Origin: an uncultured Eubacteriales bacterium
Lineage (GTDB): Bacteria > Bacillota > Clostridia > Oscillospirales > CAG-272
Reading direction: 5' to 3'
Length of the DNA stretch: 64,000 nt
NCBI GenBank assembly: GCA_934446365.1
Contig: CAKSDZ010000007.1
Span: 1-64,000 of the forward strand
The position numbers were made by a program, and so were the translations under genes. Of this stretch, positions 42,465 to 50,967 are shown one piece after another (the stretch's first letter is position 1; the number at the start of each line of letters is the position of its first letter). The notes below the pieces were generated by a model. It was given only the letters and a program-made list of their open reading frames with translations. It had not been told where the DNA came from and did not search any database.

Positions 42465-43085
42465 TTACGATTTGACAGCCGTTTGGCCTTTATTCTTCAC
42501 AAATGCGATTCCCGCCGCAAGCAATGTCGCGAGAACGCCCCACAGATTGATGGAAAAATCGATTTTAATCCGCACCTTTGTTTTTTCACCCAAAAAATCC
42601 GCAGATACGTCCACCGGCGCCGATTTTTTCACTTTAAAACGGATTCCGCTTTGGAGAAGCTCAAAGAGATTACTGGACAGCCCCGCAACAGCCCCGTAAA
42701 GCACCGCCGTTTTGGCAGCATCACCGGTCGCAACGGCGATTTCATACGCATGCAGCCGAATCCGCAAATGCCGTCTGAGTTTTTTCATAATCGCTGCCGC
42801 AATCCGCAAAATCAATCGGAGCATATGCAGGATATTTCGCTTTTTCTTGGGAGCCGCTTCCTTTTTCTCTTTTTTCTTCTTCTTTTTTACCGCTTGCTTT
42901 TCGCGTTTTCGCTTTTCTTTTTTCGGACGCTTCCGCTTTTTTGCCGGAAAAACGGATATTTTCACGAACAGCACACGAATCCAAACGCGAAGCTCGCCGT
43001 CCGCCGAAATCACCGCGTGAAAAGGAACCGTGAGCAGAAATACAAAAAACAGGAGAACCGCGCCGGCAATGAGAAATCCCGTCAT
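42465..43085 (-). CDS. DUF2953 membrane protein with lysine-rich linker
   Basis: 206 residues. An N-terminal membrane span (about 3-24), a short strand region, then a linker at about 48-83 made almost only of Lys, Arg and Glu, then the DUF2953 core (RIRLHAYEIAVATGDAAKTAVLYG) and a C-terminal hydrophobic helix. The family is linked to YtfJ/GerW by gene order and is thought to work in sporulation. Its start overlaps the scpB stop by 4 bases. Confidence 0.8.
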   Translation of the reverse strand: MTGFLIAGAVLLFFVFLLTVPFHAVISADGELRVWIRVLFVKISVFPAKKRKRPKKEKRKREKQAVKKKKKKEKKEAAPKKKRNILHMLRLILRIAAAIMKKLRRHLRIRLHAYEIAVATGDAAKTAVLYGAVAGLSSNLFELLQSGIRFKVKKSAPVDVSADFLGEKTKVRIKIDFSINLWGVLATLLAAGIAFVKNKGQTAVKS

Positions 43086-43636
43086 GAGGCGTCCCCGCCG
43101 ACAAGCGGCAGCGGCGGCAGCTCGGATAAATCCGAAAGCCCGAAAACCCGCAGAAACGCCTCCGTCGTCCCGTAGAGGCGCGGCCTGCCCGGGACGTCCA
43201 TTCTTCCCTTTTCCTCGATCAGCTCACGCTCGGTCAAAACGCCGACCGAATAGGAGCTGTCCACGCCGCGTACCTGATCGATATAGGAGCGCGTCACCGG
43301 CTGATTGTATGCGACAATCGCCAGCGTTTCAAGCGACGCCTTGGAAAGATTCCCGCCGTCGCGGATTCCGAGCGCCTCCTTGATATAATCCGCGAAAACC
43401 TCTTTTGTCACAAGCTGACAGGCGTTTCCGAGCGTCAGAAGCTGAATGCCGCGCGGAAGCCCGCAGGTCTCATATTCCGAGGCATATTCCGAGACAAGCG
43501 TCCGGATTTCCTCCTCCGGGATGCCGATTACCTCGGAAAGCTTGGCAAAGGTCACGGGATGCCCCGCCGCGAACAGCACCGCTTCGAGAATCCGTTTTGT
43601 CTCCTCCGGCGTTATGATTTTCTCCTCATCCGGCAT
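43082..43636 (-). CDS. scpB: Segregation and condensation protein B
   Basis: 184 residues with two winged-helix domains (LEAVLFAAGHPVTFAKLSEVIG; LETLAIVAYNQPVTRSYIDQVRGV). It works with ScpA and SMC in chromosome compaction and segregation. Start overlaps the scpA end by 11 bases. Confidence 0.95.
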   Translation of the reverse strand: MPDEEKIITPEETKRILEAVLFAAGHPVTFAKLSEVIGIPEEEIRTLVSEYASEYETCGLPRGIQLLTLGNACQLVTKEVFADYIKEALGIRDGGNLSKASLETLAIVAYNQPVTRSYIDQVRGVDSSYSVGVLTERELIEEKGRMDVPGRPRLYGTTEAFLRVFGLSDLSELPPLPLVGGDAS

Positions 43637-44402
43637 TTACCATCGCCTCCGTCCCGTCCCGTCTGTGTTCGGTACTGAAATTCAGAATAATATTGGAGCT
43701 TGTCACGTCTCCCACTTCCTTTTGCAGAACGATTCTTCCCGCCTTCAAAAGCTCGAGGGTGGCGTAAAAGATTGCAACGATCTCCGAGCGGCTCGTCACA
43801 CTCTCAAAAAGCTCGTCGAAATGTGCGCTCCGCCTGCGATACATGAACCGCAGAACGGACACGATTTTCTCCGAAACCGGCACGATATGCCGCTTGATGA
43901 TAGGCGCGATTTTGTCCATCGGACGGTTTTCCTCCTCCTCGCGCCGGCGCTCGCCCATACGAATCAGCAGCTTTTCCAAAGCACCCGTGAGAAGCGCGAT
44001 ATCCATCTCATCCGGGATTCCCTTATCCGGTTTCATCTCATCGGTATCCTTTTCAAACCGTCCCGCAAAGCTCTTTTCTCTGTCGGAAAGCCACGCCGCC
44101 GCTTCCTTTGCGGTCTTGTATTCCATCAGAACGCGGACAAGCGCGTCGCGCGGGTCCTCCTCTTCCTCTTTTTTGGGAAGCAGCATTCGGCTTTTGATGT
44201 ACATCAGCTCCGCGGCCATCGTGATGAATTCGCCGGCGACCTCCATGTCCATCTGCTTCATCAAATCAACGTATTCCATATACTGATCGAAAATCAGCGA
44301 TATCTTGATATCCAGAATATCCATCTTGTTTTTGGCAATCAGAGCGAGCAGAAGCTCGAGAGGGCCTTCAAATACTTCGGTTTTAAAAACAAGCTGTTCC
44401 AA
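43626..44402 (-). CDS. scpA: Segregation and condensation protein A
   Basis: 258 residues. The kleisin N-terminus VFEGPLELLLALIAKNKMDI and FITMAAELMYIKSRMLLP are diagnostic; the C-terminal winged helix includes TSRSEIVAIFYATLELLKAG. It bridges the SMC heads. The acidic middle is typical. Confidence 0.95.
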   Translation of the reverse strand: MEQLVFKTEVFEGPLELLLALIAKNKMDILDIKISLIFDQYMEYVDLMKQMDMEVAGEFITMAAELMYIKSRMLLPKKEEEEDPRDALVRVLMEYKTAKEAAAWLSDREKSFAGRFEKDTDEMKPDKGIPDEMDIALLTGALEKLLIRMGERRREEEENRPMDKIAPIIKRHIVPVSEKIVSVLRFMYRRRSAHFDELFESVTSRSEIVAIFYATLELLKAGRIVLQKEVGDVTSSNIILNFSTEHRRDGTEAMVNAG

Positions 44403-44438
44403 AAGAACCTCCGTCGCCGGTCTTATACGGCGAAATAC

Positions 44439-45182
44439 TTAATAGAATCGGAAAAACGGAAAAAGCTGGATGAGCCAGTTCATGCCGCTGATTAGCCACA
44501 CGGAAATCGTACTGAGAATATTGCTGAAAGCGCCGAACCAAAGCAGAATAAACATAGCGATCATGATATATTTCTCATACCGCATGATACCGAAATATAT
44601 CTTCGTCGGCAGAAAAATATATGCAATGCGCGAGCCGTCGAGCGGCGGAATCGGCAAGAGATTGAATACCGCAAGGCTGACGTTGAGAAGTGCAAATTGC
44701 AGGAAAAACACAAAGACAAGATACATCACCTTTACCGACATAAGCTCTGTTTCCGGCGGCAGACTGTAAATCGCGCCGTTCCAAAGGTCGACGAAGGAAA
44801 CGGGAGAGGCCGCCGTCAAGGAATAAATCAGATAGGACAGATACAGCAGAAAAAGTCCGATAAAGCTCATGAGAAGATTGGAAATCGGTCCCGCGGCGGC
44901 GACCAGCGCCATGTCGCGGCGCGGCTTCTTATAATAGCGCGCATTGACCGGAACCGGCTTCGCCCATCCGAACCGAAAAAACACCATGCAGATAAGACCC
45001 AAGATATCGATATGCTTGATCGGATTCAGCGTCAGCCTGCCGAGATTTTTTGCCGTAGGGTCTCCCAGCTTATACGACACGTAGCCGTGCGCACACTCAT
45101 GCACGGACAGCGCCAAAAGCACACCCGGTATTGACAGAAGATAGGATACAAGAACATTCGGATTTGAAAAAATATCCAGCAT
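44439..45182 (-). CDS. Site-2 protease family (M50) membrane metalloprotease
   Basis: 247 residues, about six membrane spans. The zinc motif HECAH (HExxH) lies in the first span, and the partner motif PPLDGSRI with the third-ligand Asp lies near residue 180. Members cleave substrates inside the membrane, and short ones like this are common upstream of scpA in Bacillota. Substrate unknown. Start behind AAAGGATG. Confidence 0.88.
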   Translation of the reverse strand: MLDIFSNPNVLVSYLLSIPGVLLALSVHECAHGYVSYKLGDPTAKNLGRLTLNPIKHIDILGLICMVFFRFGWAKPVPVNARYYKKPRRDMALVAAAGPISNLLMSFIGLFLLYLSYLIYSLTAASPVSFVDLWNGAIYSLPPETELMSVKVMYLVFVFFLQFALLNVSLAVFNLLPIPPLDGSRIAYIFLPTKIYFGIMRYEKYIMIAMFILLWFGAFSNILSTISVWLISGMNWLIQLFPFFRFY

Positions 45183-45219
45183 TACGTATCATCCTTTATA
45201 AGAATATTTTAGGAAACTG

Positions 45220-45819
45220 TCACCTGATATATTCGGAAACCGCAGTGAGAAGCTCATTTTTCCCTGTCCCCGTCTGCGAGGAAAACAGAATCGCACGGAT
45301 TTTTTCCGCCGCATACGGCGATGACAGAAGCGGATGCGAGCAAAGCGCGTCAAAATTGGCATTCCGCGTCGTCGTGTTCAGCTTGTCGGACTTAGTCGCC
45401 ACGACAAGATACGGCACGGCGTTCGCGTTCAGCCATTCGATCATCATATAATCGTCCTCGGTCGGACCGACCTTCAAATCGATAAGCTGAAAGACGGCAC
45501 ATGCCATGCCGCTCTCGAGATAATCATTGGTAAGACCGGCCCACACGCGGCGCTCGCTCTCGGAACGTCTCGCATAGCCGTAACCCGGCAGATCGACAAG
45601 ATACAGTTTTTTATCGATTTCATAGAAATTGATCGTGACCGTCTTCCCGGGAGACGAGCTCGTGCGGGCAAAGCTCTTTCTTCCGAGCAGCGTATTGATA
45701 AGCGAGCTTTTTCCGACGTTCGAGCGTCCCGAAAGGGCGATCTGCGGCAGTCCGTCGCGCGGAAACTGATCGGCTCTGCCGGCCGTCATTTTAAGGACGG
45801 CATTCTGTGTATTGAGCAT
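45220..45819 (-). CDS. engB: Ribosome biogenesis GTPase YsxC/EngB
   Basis: 199 residues from ATG 45819 behind AGAGGGAAA; it overlaps the end of lon by 29 bases. G1 GRSNVGKSSLIN, G3 DLPGYGYA, G4 TKSDKLN. It is needed for assembly of the large ribosomal subunit. The lon-engB order is conserved in Bacillota. Confidence 0.95.
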   Translation of the reverse strand: MLNTQNAVLKMTAGRADQFPRDGLPQIALSGRSNVGKSSLINTLLGRKSFARTSSSPGKTVTINFYEIDKKLYLVDLPGYGYARRSESERRVWAGLTNDYLESGMACAVFQLIDLKVGPTEDDYMMIEWLNANAVPYLVVATKSDKLNTTTRNANFDALCSHPLLSSPYAAEKIRAILFSSQTGTGKNELLTAVSEYIR

Positions 45820-48187
45820 ATTTTCCCTCTTTTTTTCTCTTCCGTTCAAACGGATCGCGTTCAAGGGCGATTACCAGCGCCTCCTTTGCGGAGGAAACAG
45901 TCTTAATCTCAACGGCAGCCTTGACTTCATCGGCAATTTCCGCGATATCGCTTTCGTTGTCCTTCGGAATCAGAATCGTCCGGACACCGGCGAGATACGC
46001 CGCCATCGTTTTTTCACGAAGTCCGCCGATCGCCATGACACGCCCGTGGAGCGTAATCTCCCCCGTCATCGCCACATCACGGCGCACGGGGATTCCGCAA
46101 AGCTCACTGACAAGCGCCGTCACCATCGTGACACCCGCCGACGGGCCGTCCTTCGGGACGGCGCCCTCCGGAACATGAATATGAATGTCGTTTGTTTTAT
46201 AGAAGTCGGATTCGATGCCAAGTGCGGGCGAAAGACTCCGTATGTAGCTGATTGCCGCCCTTGCGGATTCCTTCATCACGTCGCCGAGCGAGCCTGTCAG
46301 CTCCAAATGACCTGTGCCGGGCAGCGCCATCGCTTCGATGCGCAGAAGGTCCCCGCCAAGCTCCGTCCATGCCATTCCGTTGACGATGCCGATTTCGTTT
46401 TCATCGGAAATCCGCTCGCGGAGCATTTTCTGCTCCCCGACAAAGGACGCGAGATTTTTAAGCGTCACACGAACGCTCTTTTTCTCTCCGCAGGATACGA
46501 TTTTCGCCGCGCGGCGGCAGCATTTTTCAATGCACCGTTCAAGTCCGCGCACACCCGCTTCCCTCGTATAGCAGTCGATAAGCTCATAGACGGATTCGTC
46601 GTCCATCTTGAACATGCGCGCAAGAAGCCCATGCTTTTTCATCTGCTTGGGAATCAGATGACGGCGCGCGATTGCGAATTTTTCCGCCCGCGTATAAGCG
46701 TGAAGCTCAATGATTTCCATGCGGTCGAGCAGCGGGCGCGCAATGGTATCGAGGCTGTTCGCCGTTGTGATAAACATGCAGTTTGAAAGATCGACCGGGA
46801 TTTCGACAAAATTGTCGCGGAAGGTCTTATTCTGCTCTCTGTCGAGCACCTCCAGCATAGCGGACGCGGGATCGCCGCGCATATCGCTCGCCATTTTGTC
46901 GATTTCATCGAGCAGAATCAGCGGATTGTTGCTCTTCGCCTCGATCAGCGCGTTAATAATCCGCCCCGGCATGGAGCCGATATAGGTCTTTCTGTGACCG
47001 CGGATCTCCGCCTCGTCATGGACGCCGCCAAGGGAGACACGGACAAATTTACGGTTCGTCGCTCTCGCAATCGACGTCGCAATCGAGGTTTTACCCGTCC
47101 CGGGAGGTCCCACAAGACAAATGATCTGTCCGCGCAGGTCGGGATTCAACTTCAAGGCGGCGAGATATTCGATGATTCTTTCCTTGACCTTTTCAAGTCC
47201 CTCGTGGTCGTCGTCGAGAATCTTTTTCACCTCGGGAATATCGATTCTCTCCTCTGTGGAAGCTGCAAACGGAACGTCGAGGCATACCTCGATATAATTG
47301 CGGATAACGGTGTTTTCCGCCGAACCGAACGGAACGCGCGAAAGCCGCCCGATCTCCTTTGTGAGCGCCTTTTTCACATAATCCGGATAACCGCCCTTTG
47401 CGAGCCGTTCCGTATATTCTTTGATATCGTCGTCGTCGAACTCCTCCTCATCCTCGCCCAGCTCCTCGCGAATGACCTTCATCTGTTCGCGCAGATAATA
47501 GTCGCGCTGATTTTTCTTCATACGCTCGTCGACCTCGCGTTTGATGCGGACGCGCTCTTCCATAACGCTCTTTTCCGCTTCCAGCATGCCGATAAGCTTT
47601 TCCGCGCGGGCACATGGAGAGAATTCCTCCAAAATTTTCTGTTTGTCCTCCGGCTCCGGAATCAGATTTTCCGCCGCGAAGTCGCAGGCCGCGCCGAGAT
47701 CGTGTATCGTGTCGAAAAGCAGCCAAAACTCCTTGGAAAATTTCGGCGCATATTTCGCAAACTCCGCGATGATGCTCTTAATCTCGCGCAGCAGCGCGCG
47801 GGAACGAAGCTCGACTCCGGTTTCAATCACGAGCTTTTCCAGTATGTTCGCCGTCTGAAGCTTTTCGTCGCCGAAGCCGGTGAGGACCGCGCGCCTCTCG
47901 GGTTCGATGATGGCGCGGAAGAGACCGCTTTGGGTCTTGACCACCTGCTTGATTTTTGTGATGACGCCTACCGTATAGACGTCGTCGATGTCCGTCACAT
48001 CTTCAAGCGGATTTTTCTGACAGACAAGAAAGACGGGCGAGCCCTCTTTTGCAGCGGTTTCCAGGATTTTTTTCGCCGGACCTTTGTCCATGTCGATGGT
48101 CATCGGAATCCCCGGAAAAGCCACGATACGGCGAAGGACCGCACACGGCATGGTATATTTTTTTATGGTTTCTGTTGTGATTGCCAT
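45791..48187 (-). CDS. lon: ATP-dependent protease Lon
   Basis: 798 residues. The N-terminal substrate-binding domain (AVLRRIVAFPGIPMTIDM), AAA+ module with Walker A GPPGTGKTS and Walker B LILLDEIDKM, and the protease domain with the Ser-Lys dyad (catalytic Ser in KDGPSAGVTM). It degrades misfolded and regulatory proteins. Start behind AAAGGGAG. The leader has a promoter-proximal inverted repeat and a hairpin whose loop can cover the ribosome site. Confidence 0.96.
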   Translation of the reverse strand: MAITTETIKKYTMPCAVLRRIVAFPGIPMTIDMDKGPAKKILETAAKEGSPVFLVCQKNPLEDVTDIDDVYTVGVITKIKQVVKTQSGLFRAIIEPERRAVLTGFGDEKLQTANILEKLVIETGVELRSRALLREIKSIIAEFAKYAPKFSKEFWLLFDTIHDLGAACDFAAENLIPEPEDKQKILEEFSPCARAEKLIGMLEAEKSVMEERVRIKREVDERMKKNQRDYYLREQMKVIREELGEDEEEFDDDDIKEYTERLAKGGYPDYVKKALTKEIGRLSRVPFGSAENTVIRNYIEVCLDVPFAASTEERIDIPEVKKILDDDHEGLEKVKERIIEYLAALKLNPDLRGQIICLVGPPGTGKTSIATSIARATNRKFVRVSLGGVHDEAEIRGHRKTYIGSMPGRIINALIEAKSNNPLILLDEIDKMASDMRGDPASAMLEVLDREQNKTFRDNFVEIPVDLSNCMFITTANSLDTIARPLLDRMEIIELHAYTRAEKFAIARRHLIPKQMKKHGLLARMFKMDDESVYELIDCYTREAGVRGLERCIEKCCRRAAKIVSCGEKKSVRVTLKNLASFVGEQKMLRERISDENEIGIVNGMAWTELGGDLLRIEAMALPGTGHLELTGSLGDVMKESARAAISYIRSLSPALGIESDFYKTNDIHIHVPEGAVPKDGPSAGVTMVTALVSELCGIPVRRDVAMTGEITLHGRVMAIGGLREKTMAAYLAGVRTILIPKDNESDIAEIADEVKAAVEIKTVSSAKEALVIALERDPFERKRKKEGKYAQYTECRP

Positions 48188-48192
48188 ATTTT

Positions 48193-48227
48193 ATTCACTC
48201 CCTTTCCATGTGCCCGGGAGGGGGCAC
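48193..48227 (-). promoter_or_regulatory. Hairpin with possible Shine-Dalgarno-pairing loop before lon
   Basis: On the lon mRNA GUGCCC-CCUCCC-GGGCAC (48227-48210) forms a 6-bp stem. Its loop CUCCC is complementary to GGGAG of the lon ribosome site just downstream (near 48200-48196). The result could be a pseudoknot that hides the site. Confidence 0.4.
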
Positions 48228-48274
48228 CTATGTGATGCGCCGTTATAAAAGGCGCGTTTCAGCAATGTTACAGC

Positions 48275-48298
48275 AATAGGGATGATAAAATCCCTATT
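48275..48298. promoter_or_regulatory. 9-bp inverted repeat at the lon transcription start
   Basis: AATAGGGAT (48275-48283) and ATCCCTATT (48290-48298) flank a 6-base spacer just downstream of the lon -10 box. It does not match the CIRCE or CtsR operators that I know. Confidence 0.5.
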
Positions 48299-48304
48299 TT
48301 AATT

Positions 48305-48333
48305 ATTATATCATACTTTTATCCGTTTTTCCA
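48305..48333 (-). promoter_or_regulatory. Promoter of lon, weak -35
   Basis: A perfect TATAAT on the minus strand (48310-48305) with only TGGAAA at the 17-base -35 position (48333-48328). Confidence 0.55.
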
Positions 48334-48544
48334 TACCTTTGCTTAAAATTATATGAACAGATGATTACCAAATTGAAAAATAATGCGGCAGCTCAAACGT
48401 CGGCCCTCCTATTTTGCCCCAAGCGGAGCTGCCCGGAATCCCGCAAAGAGAACCACATTTGCCGATATTTCAACACATAGACGGATTCATTTATCGCAGC
48501 AGCTTCAAAGTTCGGGAAAAGATTATTACATGAAGCCGCCGTCT
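48334..48544. other. Gene-free stretch between TauE gene and lon promoter
   Basis: No plausible coding sequence. One long-range stem is visible: GGCAGCTC (48387-48394) against GAGCTGCC (48426-48433) around 31 bases rich in C on the plus strand. I do not recognise a known RNA family. There is no clear terminator for the TauE gene here. Confidence 0.4.
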
Positions 48545-49315
48545 TTATAGGAAACGCACCGTCAGCATGACCGCGCCGAGCACGGCCAAAACGATACCGG
48601 TCACGCGGTTGAGTGTTTTTGCCGGCGCCCTATTGGCAAATCTCGCCGCTACCTCGGCGCCGACAAGCGTGAAAACGATACACAAAATCAGCGCTGTGAG
48701 ATCGGGCATAGAGCCATCGATCAAAAAATGCGAAGCCGCACCGGTGAGAGCTGTAAAGGTCATGATAAAAACGCTTGTACCAACTGCCGTTTTCAGCTCA
48801 TATCCGAGCACGCTCGTCAGAATAAGCAGCATCATCATGCCGCCGCCCGCGCCGACAAAGCCGCAGATAAAGCCGATGACAACTCCACACAGAATCGATT
48901 GCAGAATTTTTGCTCTGCGGCTTTTCCCTTCAAGCCTTTCCTTTGTGGTCATGACCGGTTTTACGATGAATTTGATGCCGAGCAGGAGCGTCATAAAGAC
49001 GGAAAACGTCCCCATCGTCCCGCCCGATACCTTGGACGCGGCAAAGCTGCCGACAAGAGTAAAGAGCAAGACGGACGCAAGCATGATAAGGCCGTTTTTG
49101 ATATCCAGATTTTTATTTTTTCCATAAGTATAAGCGGAGGCCGCCGATGCCAGCACGTCGGACGCCAGCGCGATTCCGACCGCCTCATAAGCATCAAAAC
49201 CCAAAAAAGTAATCAGCATCGGAGAAATCACCGCCGCGGCGGAAAGGCCGGAAAGACCGGTTCCCACTCCCGCCCCAAGGCCGGCGACGATACATACGAT
49301 GACTTTCACAAGCAT
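48545..49315 (-). CDS. TauE/SafE family anion permease
   Basis: 256 residues from ATG 49315 behind GGGAGG. Two repeated halves of about four membrane spans each, with the family glycine motifs GAGVGTGLSGLSAAAV and GFICGFVGAGGGMMMLLIL. Members move sulfite, sulfoacetate and similar organic or inorganic anions. No sulfur genes adjoin it, so substrate is open. Confidence 0.85.
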   Translation of the reverse strand: MLVKVIVCIVAGLGAGVGTGLSGLSAAAVISPMLITFLGFDAYEAVGIALASDVLASAASAYTYGKNKNLDIKNGLIMLASVLLFTLVGSFAASKVSGGTMGTFSVFMTLLLGIKFIVKPVMTTKERLEGKSRRAKILQSILCGVVIGFICGFVGAGGGMMMLLILTSVLGYELKTAVGTSVFIMTFTALTGAASHFLIDGSMPDLTALILCIVFTLVGAEVAARFANRAPAKTLNRVTGIVLAVLGAVMLTVRFL

Positions 49316-49362
49316 AGGATACCTCCCGCTAAAATTCCGATAGATTATCCGCAGAATCAGCA

Positions 49363-49389
49363 AAGCGCCGGAGCTATGCTCCGGCGCTT
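49363..49389 (-). terminator. GC-rich hairpin after the FKBP lipoprotein gene
   Basis: AAGCGCCGGAGC (49363-49374) pairs with GCTCCGGCGCTT (49378-49389). No T run follows on the minus strand, so it may be a leaky terminator or stabilising hairpin between the lipoprotein and TauE genes. Confidence 0.5.
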
Positions 49390-49402
49390 ATCATCACAGA
49401 TG

Positions 49403-50839
49403 TCAGGATTCGGAAGTGCCCGACTGAGGAATCTCCGGTGCACCCGAAATCCGGTCGAGAAGCGTATCGGTGACAAGCGTCTCAATAAAGGAAAGACGCA
49501 TCACCTCTTCGCCGTAAAGACTCTCAATCTCCTTTGCCGTATATTCCACCCCATAATAAGAGGTATAATCCTTTGCAATCTGTTCCAGATCCGCCGCATA
49601 ATCCTCATCGGTATATTCGATGCCCAGCGCTTTCTGTGTCAGCTTCACAACGATATACTGATAAGCGGCTTTCTTTGCGGATTCCTCGATATAGGTCTTG
49701 TCGCTTCCGTCCGGATACAGCATCTCCCTGACCTCTTTTTTCGTGTACGTCTGCCCGTACTGCGCATAGGTCGCAACCATATCGGAAACCTCGCGGTTGA
49801 CGTAATCGGTGTAAATTTTCTCAAACGTCGAAACCAGCTTATCCGGATAAGAAATCAGCTCGGAACGGTCATAGACGAAATCCATCAGCGCATACTCCGA
49901 AAAGCTTTGGACACGGAATGCGTATTTCAATTCCCAAATGTTATCAAAAGGCGTGTTCTCCGTAATCAGCGCATTGTCGTTGTAGACATCCTTGATTTCG
50001 ATGGCGAATACCGCTTCCTTGCCGGCCAGCGTTTCGTCAGGCTCGTAATCCTCGGGGAACGTCACCGTGATTTCAAATTTCTCGCCGTTTTTGTGTCCGA
50101 CAAGCTGGCTCTCGAAGCCTTCTATGAAGCCTGCCTCGCCGACGACGATCGAATAATTCTCTCCGGTTCCGCCGTCGAACTTCTCACCGTCGATCGTACC
50201 GGTAAAATTCATCTTTATCGTATCGCCGTATTCGATCACGTCCTTGCTCTTTGCCACCGCGTTATAAAAAGACACGAGCAAATCGGATATATAGCTGTCC
50301 GTATAAACCGCGGGAAGCGCCTTTTTGACCGTAACCGTGAATTTCACCGTCTTTCCCGCAAGAGCGTCGTCCTCATAGTCCTTGTCAAGCTTCATGGTAA
50401 AGGAAAACGCCTCGTCAACCTTAACGGTTCTGCCTGCGGTGGTACTGGTGGAAACATCGTCCACCTTATAGCATACTCCATAATCAAATGCGGATTTATC
50501 GGCATAGCGGTAAACATCATAGTCCTTGATATAATCCGCATCGTCATCATGCGTCCAAGCTTCGATTTCGGTCGTCGTCCCATCCTCTCCGACAAGCTCG
50601 GCCGTCACAAAAAAATCGAGTGTATAGCCGGTCGTGGGATAAAACGATTTCGTCGTCTCCGAAAGCTGCTCTCTGTATGCCTCATACCGCTCGCAAAGCT
50701 CCTCATATGGGAAATCCGTAATGTCGCCGAGCTTCACATAGGCGGTCAGGTCCTCGTTTTCGATATCGAATTTTCCACAGCCCGTGAGCACTGCGGCGCA
50801 CATGACAAAAGCCAAGGCAAGACAAATAAACTTTTTCAT
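49403..50839 (-). CDS. Lipoprotein with FKBP domain and trigger-factor-like C-terminal part
   Basis: 478 residues from ATG 50839 (site GGTGG). The lipobox VLTGC places the mature N-terminus on Cys21 at the outer membrane face. A repeated strand-rich region (about 30-190) precedes an FKBP-type peptidyl-prolyl isomerase domain near 200-290 (GDTIKMNFTGTIDGEKFDGG, FIEGFESQLVGHKNGEKFEI). The last 185 residues are helical and resemble the trigger factor C-terminal arm. Inference: an extracytoplasmic folding factor for secreted proteins, playing the part PrsA has in other Bacillota. Confidence 0.8.
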   Translation of the reverse strand: MKKFICLALAFVMCAAVLTGCGKFDIENEDLTAYVKLGDITDFPYEELCERYEAYREQLSETTKSFYPTTGYTLDFFVTAELVGEDGTTTEIEAWTHDDDADYIKDYDVYRYADKSAFDYGVCYKVDDVSTSTTAGRTVKVDEAFSFTMKLDKDYEDDALAGKTVKFTVTVKKALPAVYTDSYISDLLVSFYNAVAKSKDVIEYGDTIKMNFTGTIDGEKFDGGTGENYSIVVGEAGFIEGFESQLVGHKNGEKFEITVTFPEDYEPDETLAGKEAVFAIEIKDVYNDNALITENTPFDNIWELKYAFRVQSFSEYALMDFVYDRSELISYPDKLVSTFEKIYTDYVNREVSDMVATYAQYGQTYTKKEVREMLYPDGSDKTYIEESAKKAAYQYIVVKLTQKALGIEYTDEDYAADLEQIAKDYTSYYGVEYTAKEIESLYGEEVMRLSFIETLVTDTLLDRISGAPEIPQSGTSES

Positions 50840-50890
50840 AGTTCCACCATCCAAACGAATTTACATTTTTCAAGAGTATAGAGTTTTTTA

Positions 50891-50919
50891 ATAGTATCAC
50901 ACATTCGGCATAAATTCAA
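50891..50919 (-). promoter_or_regulatory. Sigma-A promoter of the FKBP lipoprotein
   Basis: On the minus strand TTGAAT (50919-50914) and TACTAT (50896-50891) are 17 bases apart, about 50 bases before the start codon. Confidence 0.7.
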
Positions 50920-50967
50920 CCTTTTTTACATAAAAAAGCCGAATAGCCGCAATTCTTCACAAAATTT

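Noticed and set aside
49403..50839. Annotation as cytoplasmic trigger factor (tig)
   Set aside because: A clear signal peptide and lipobox place it outside the membrane, and the ribosome-binding N-terminal motif of trigger factor is not seen.
48728..50881. Plus-strand ORF of 717 codons opposite the TauE and FKBP lipoprotein genes
   Set aside because: Antisense shadow; the minus-strand genes have signal, lipobox and domain motifs.
50921..50938. AT-rich palindrome upstream of the FKBP lipoprotein promoter as a terminator
   Set aside because: It contains only A/T apart from the ends and centre, and no gene ends there.
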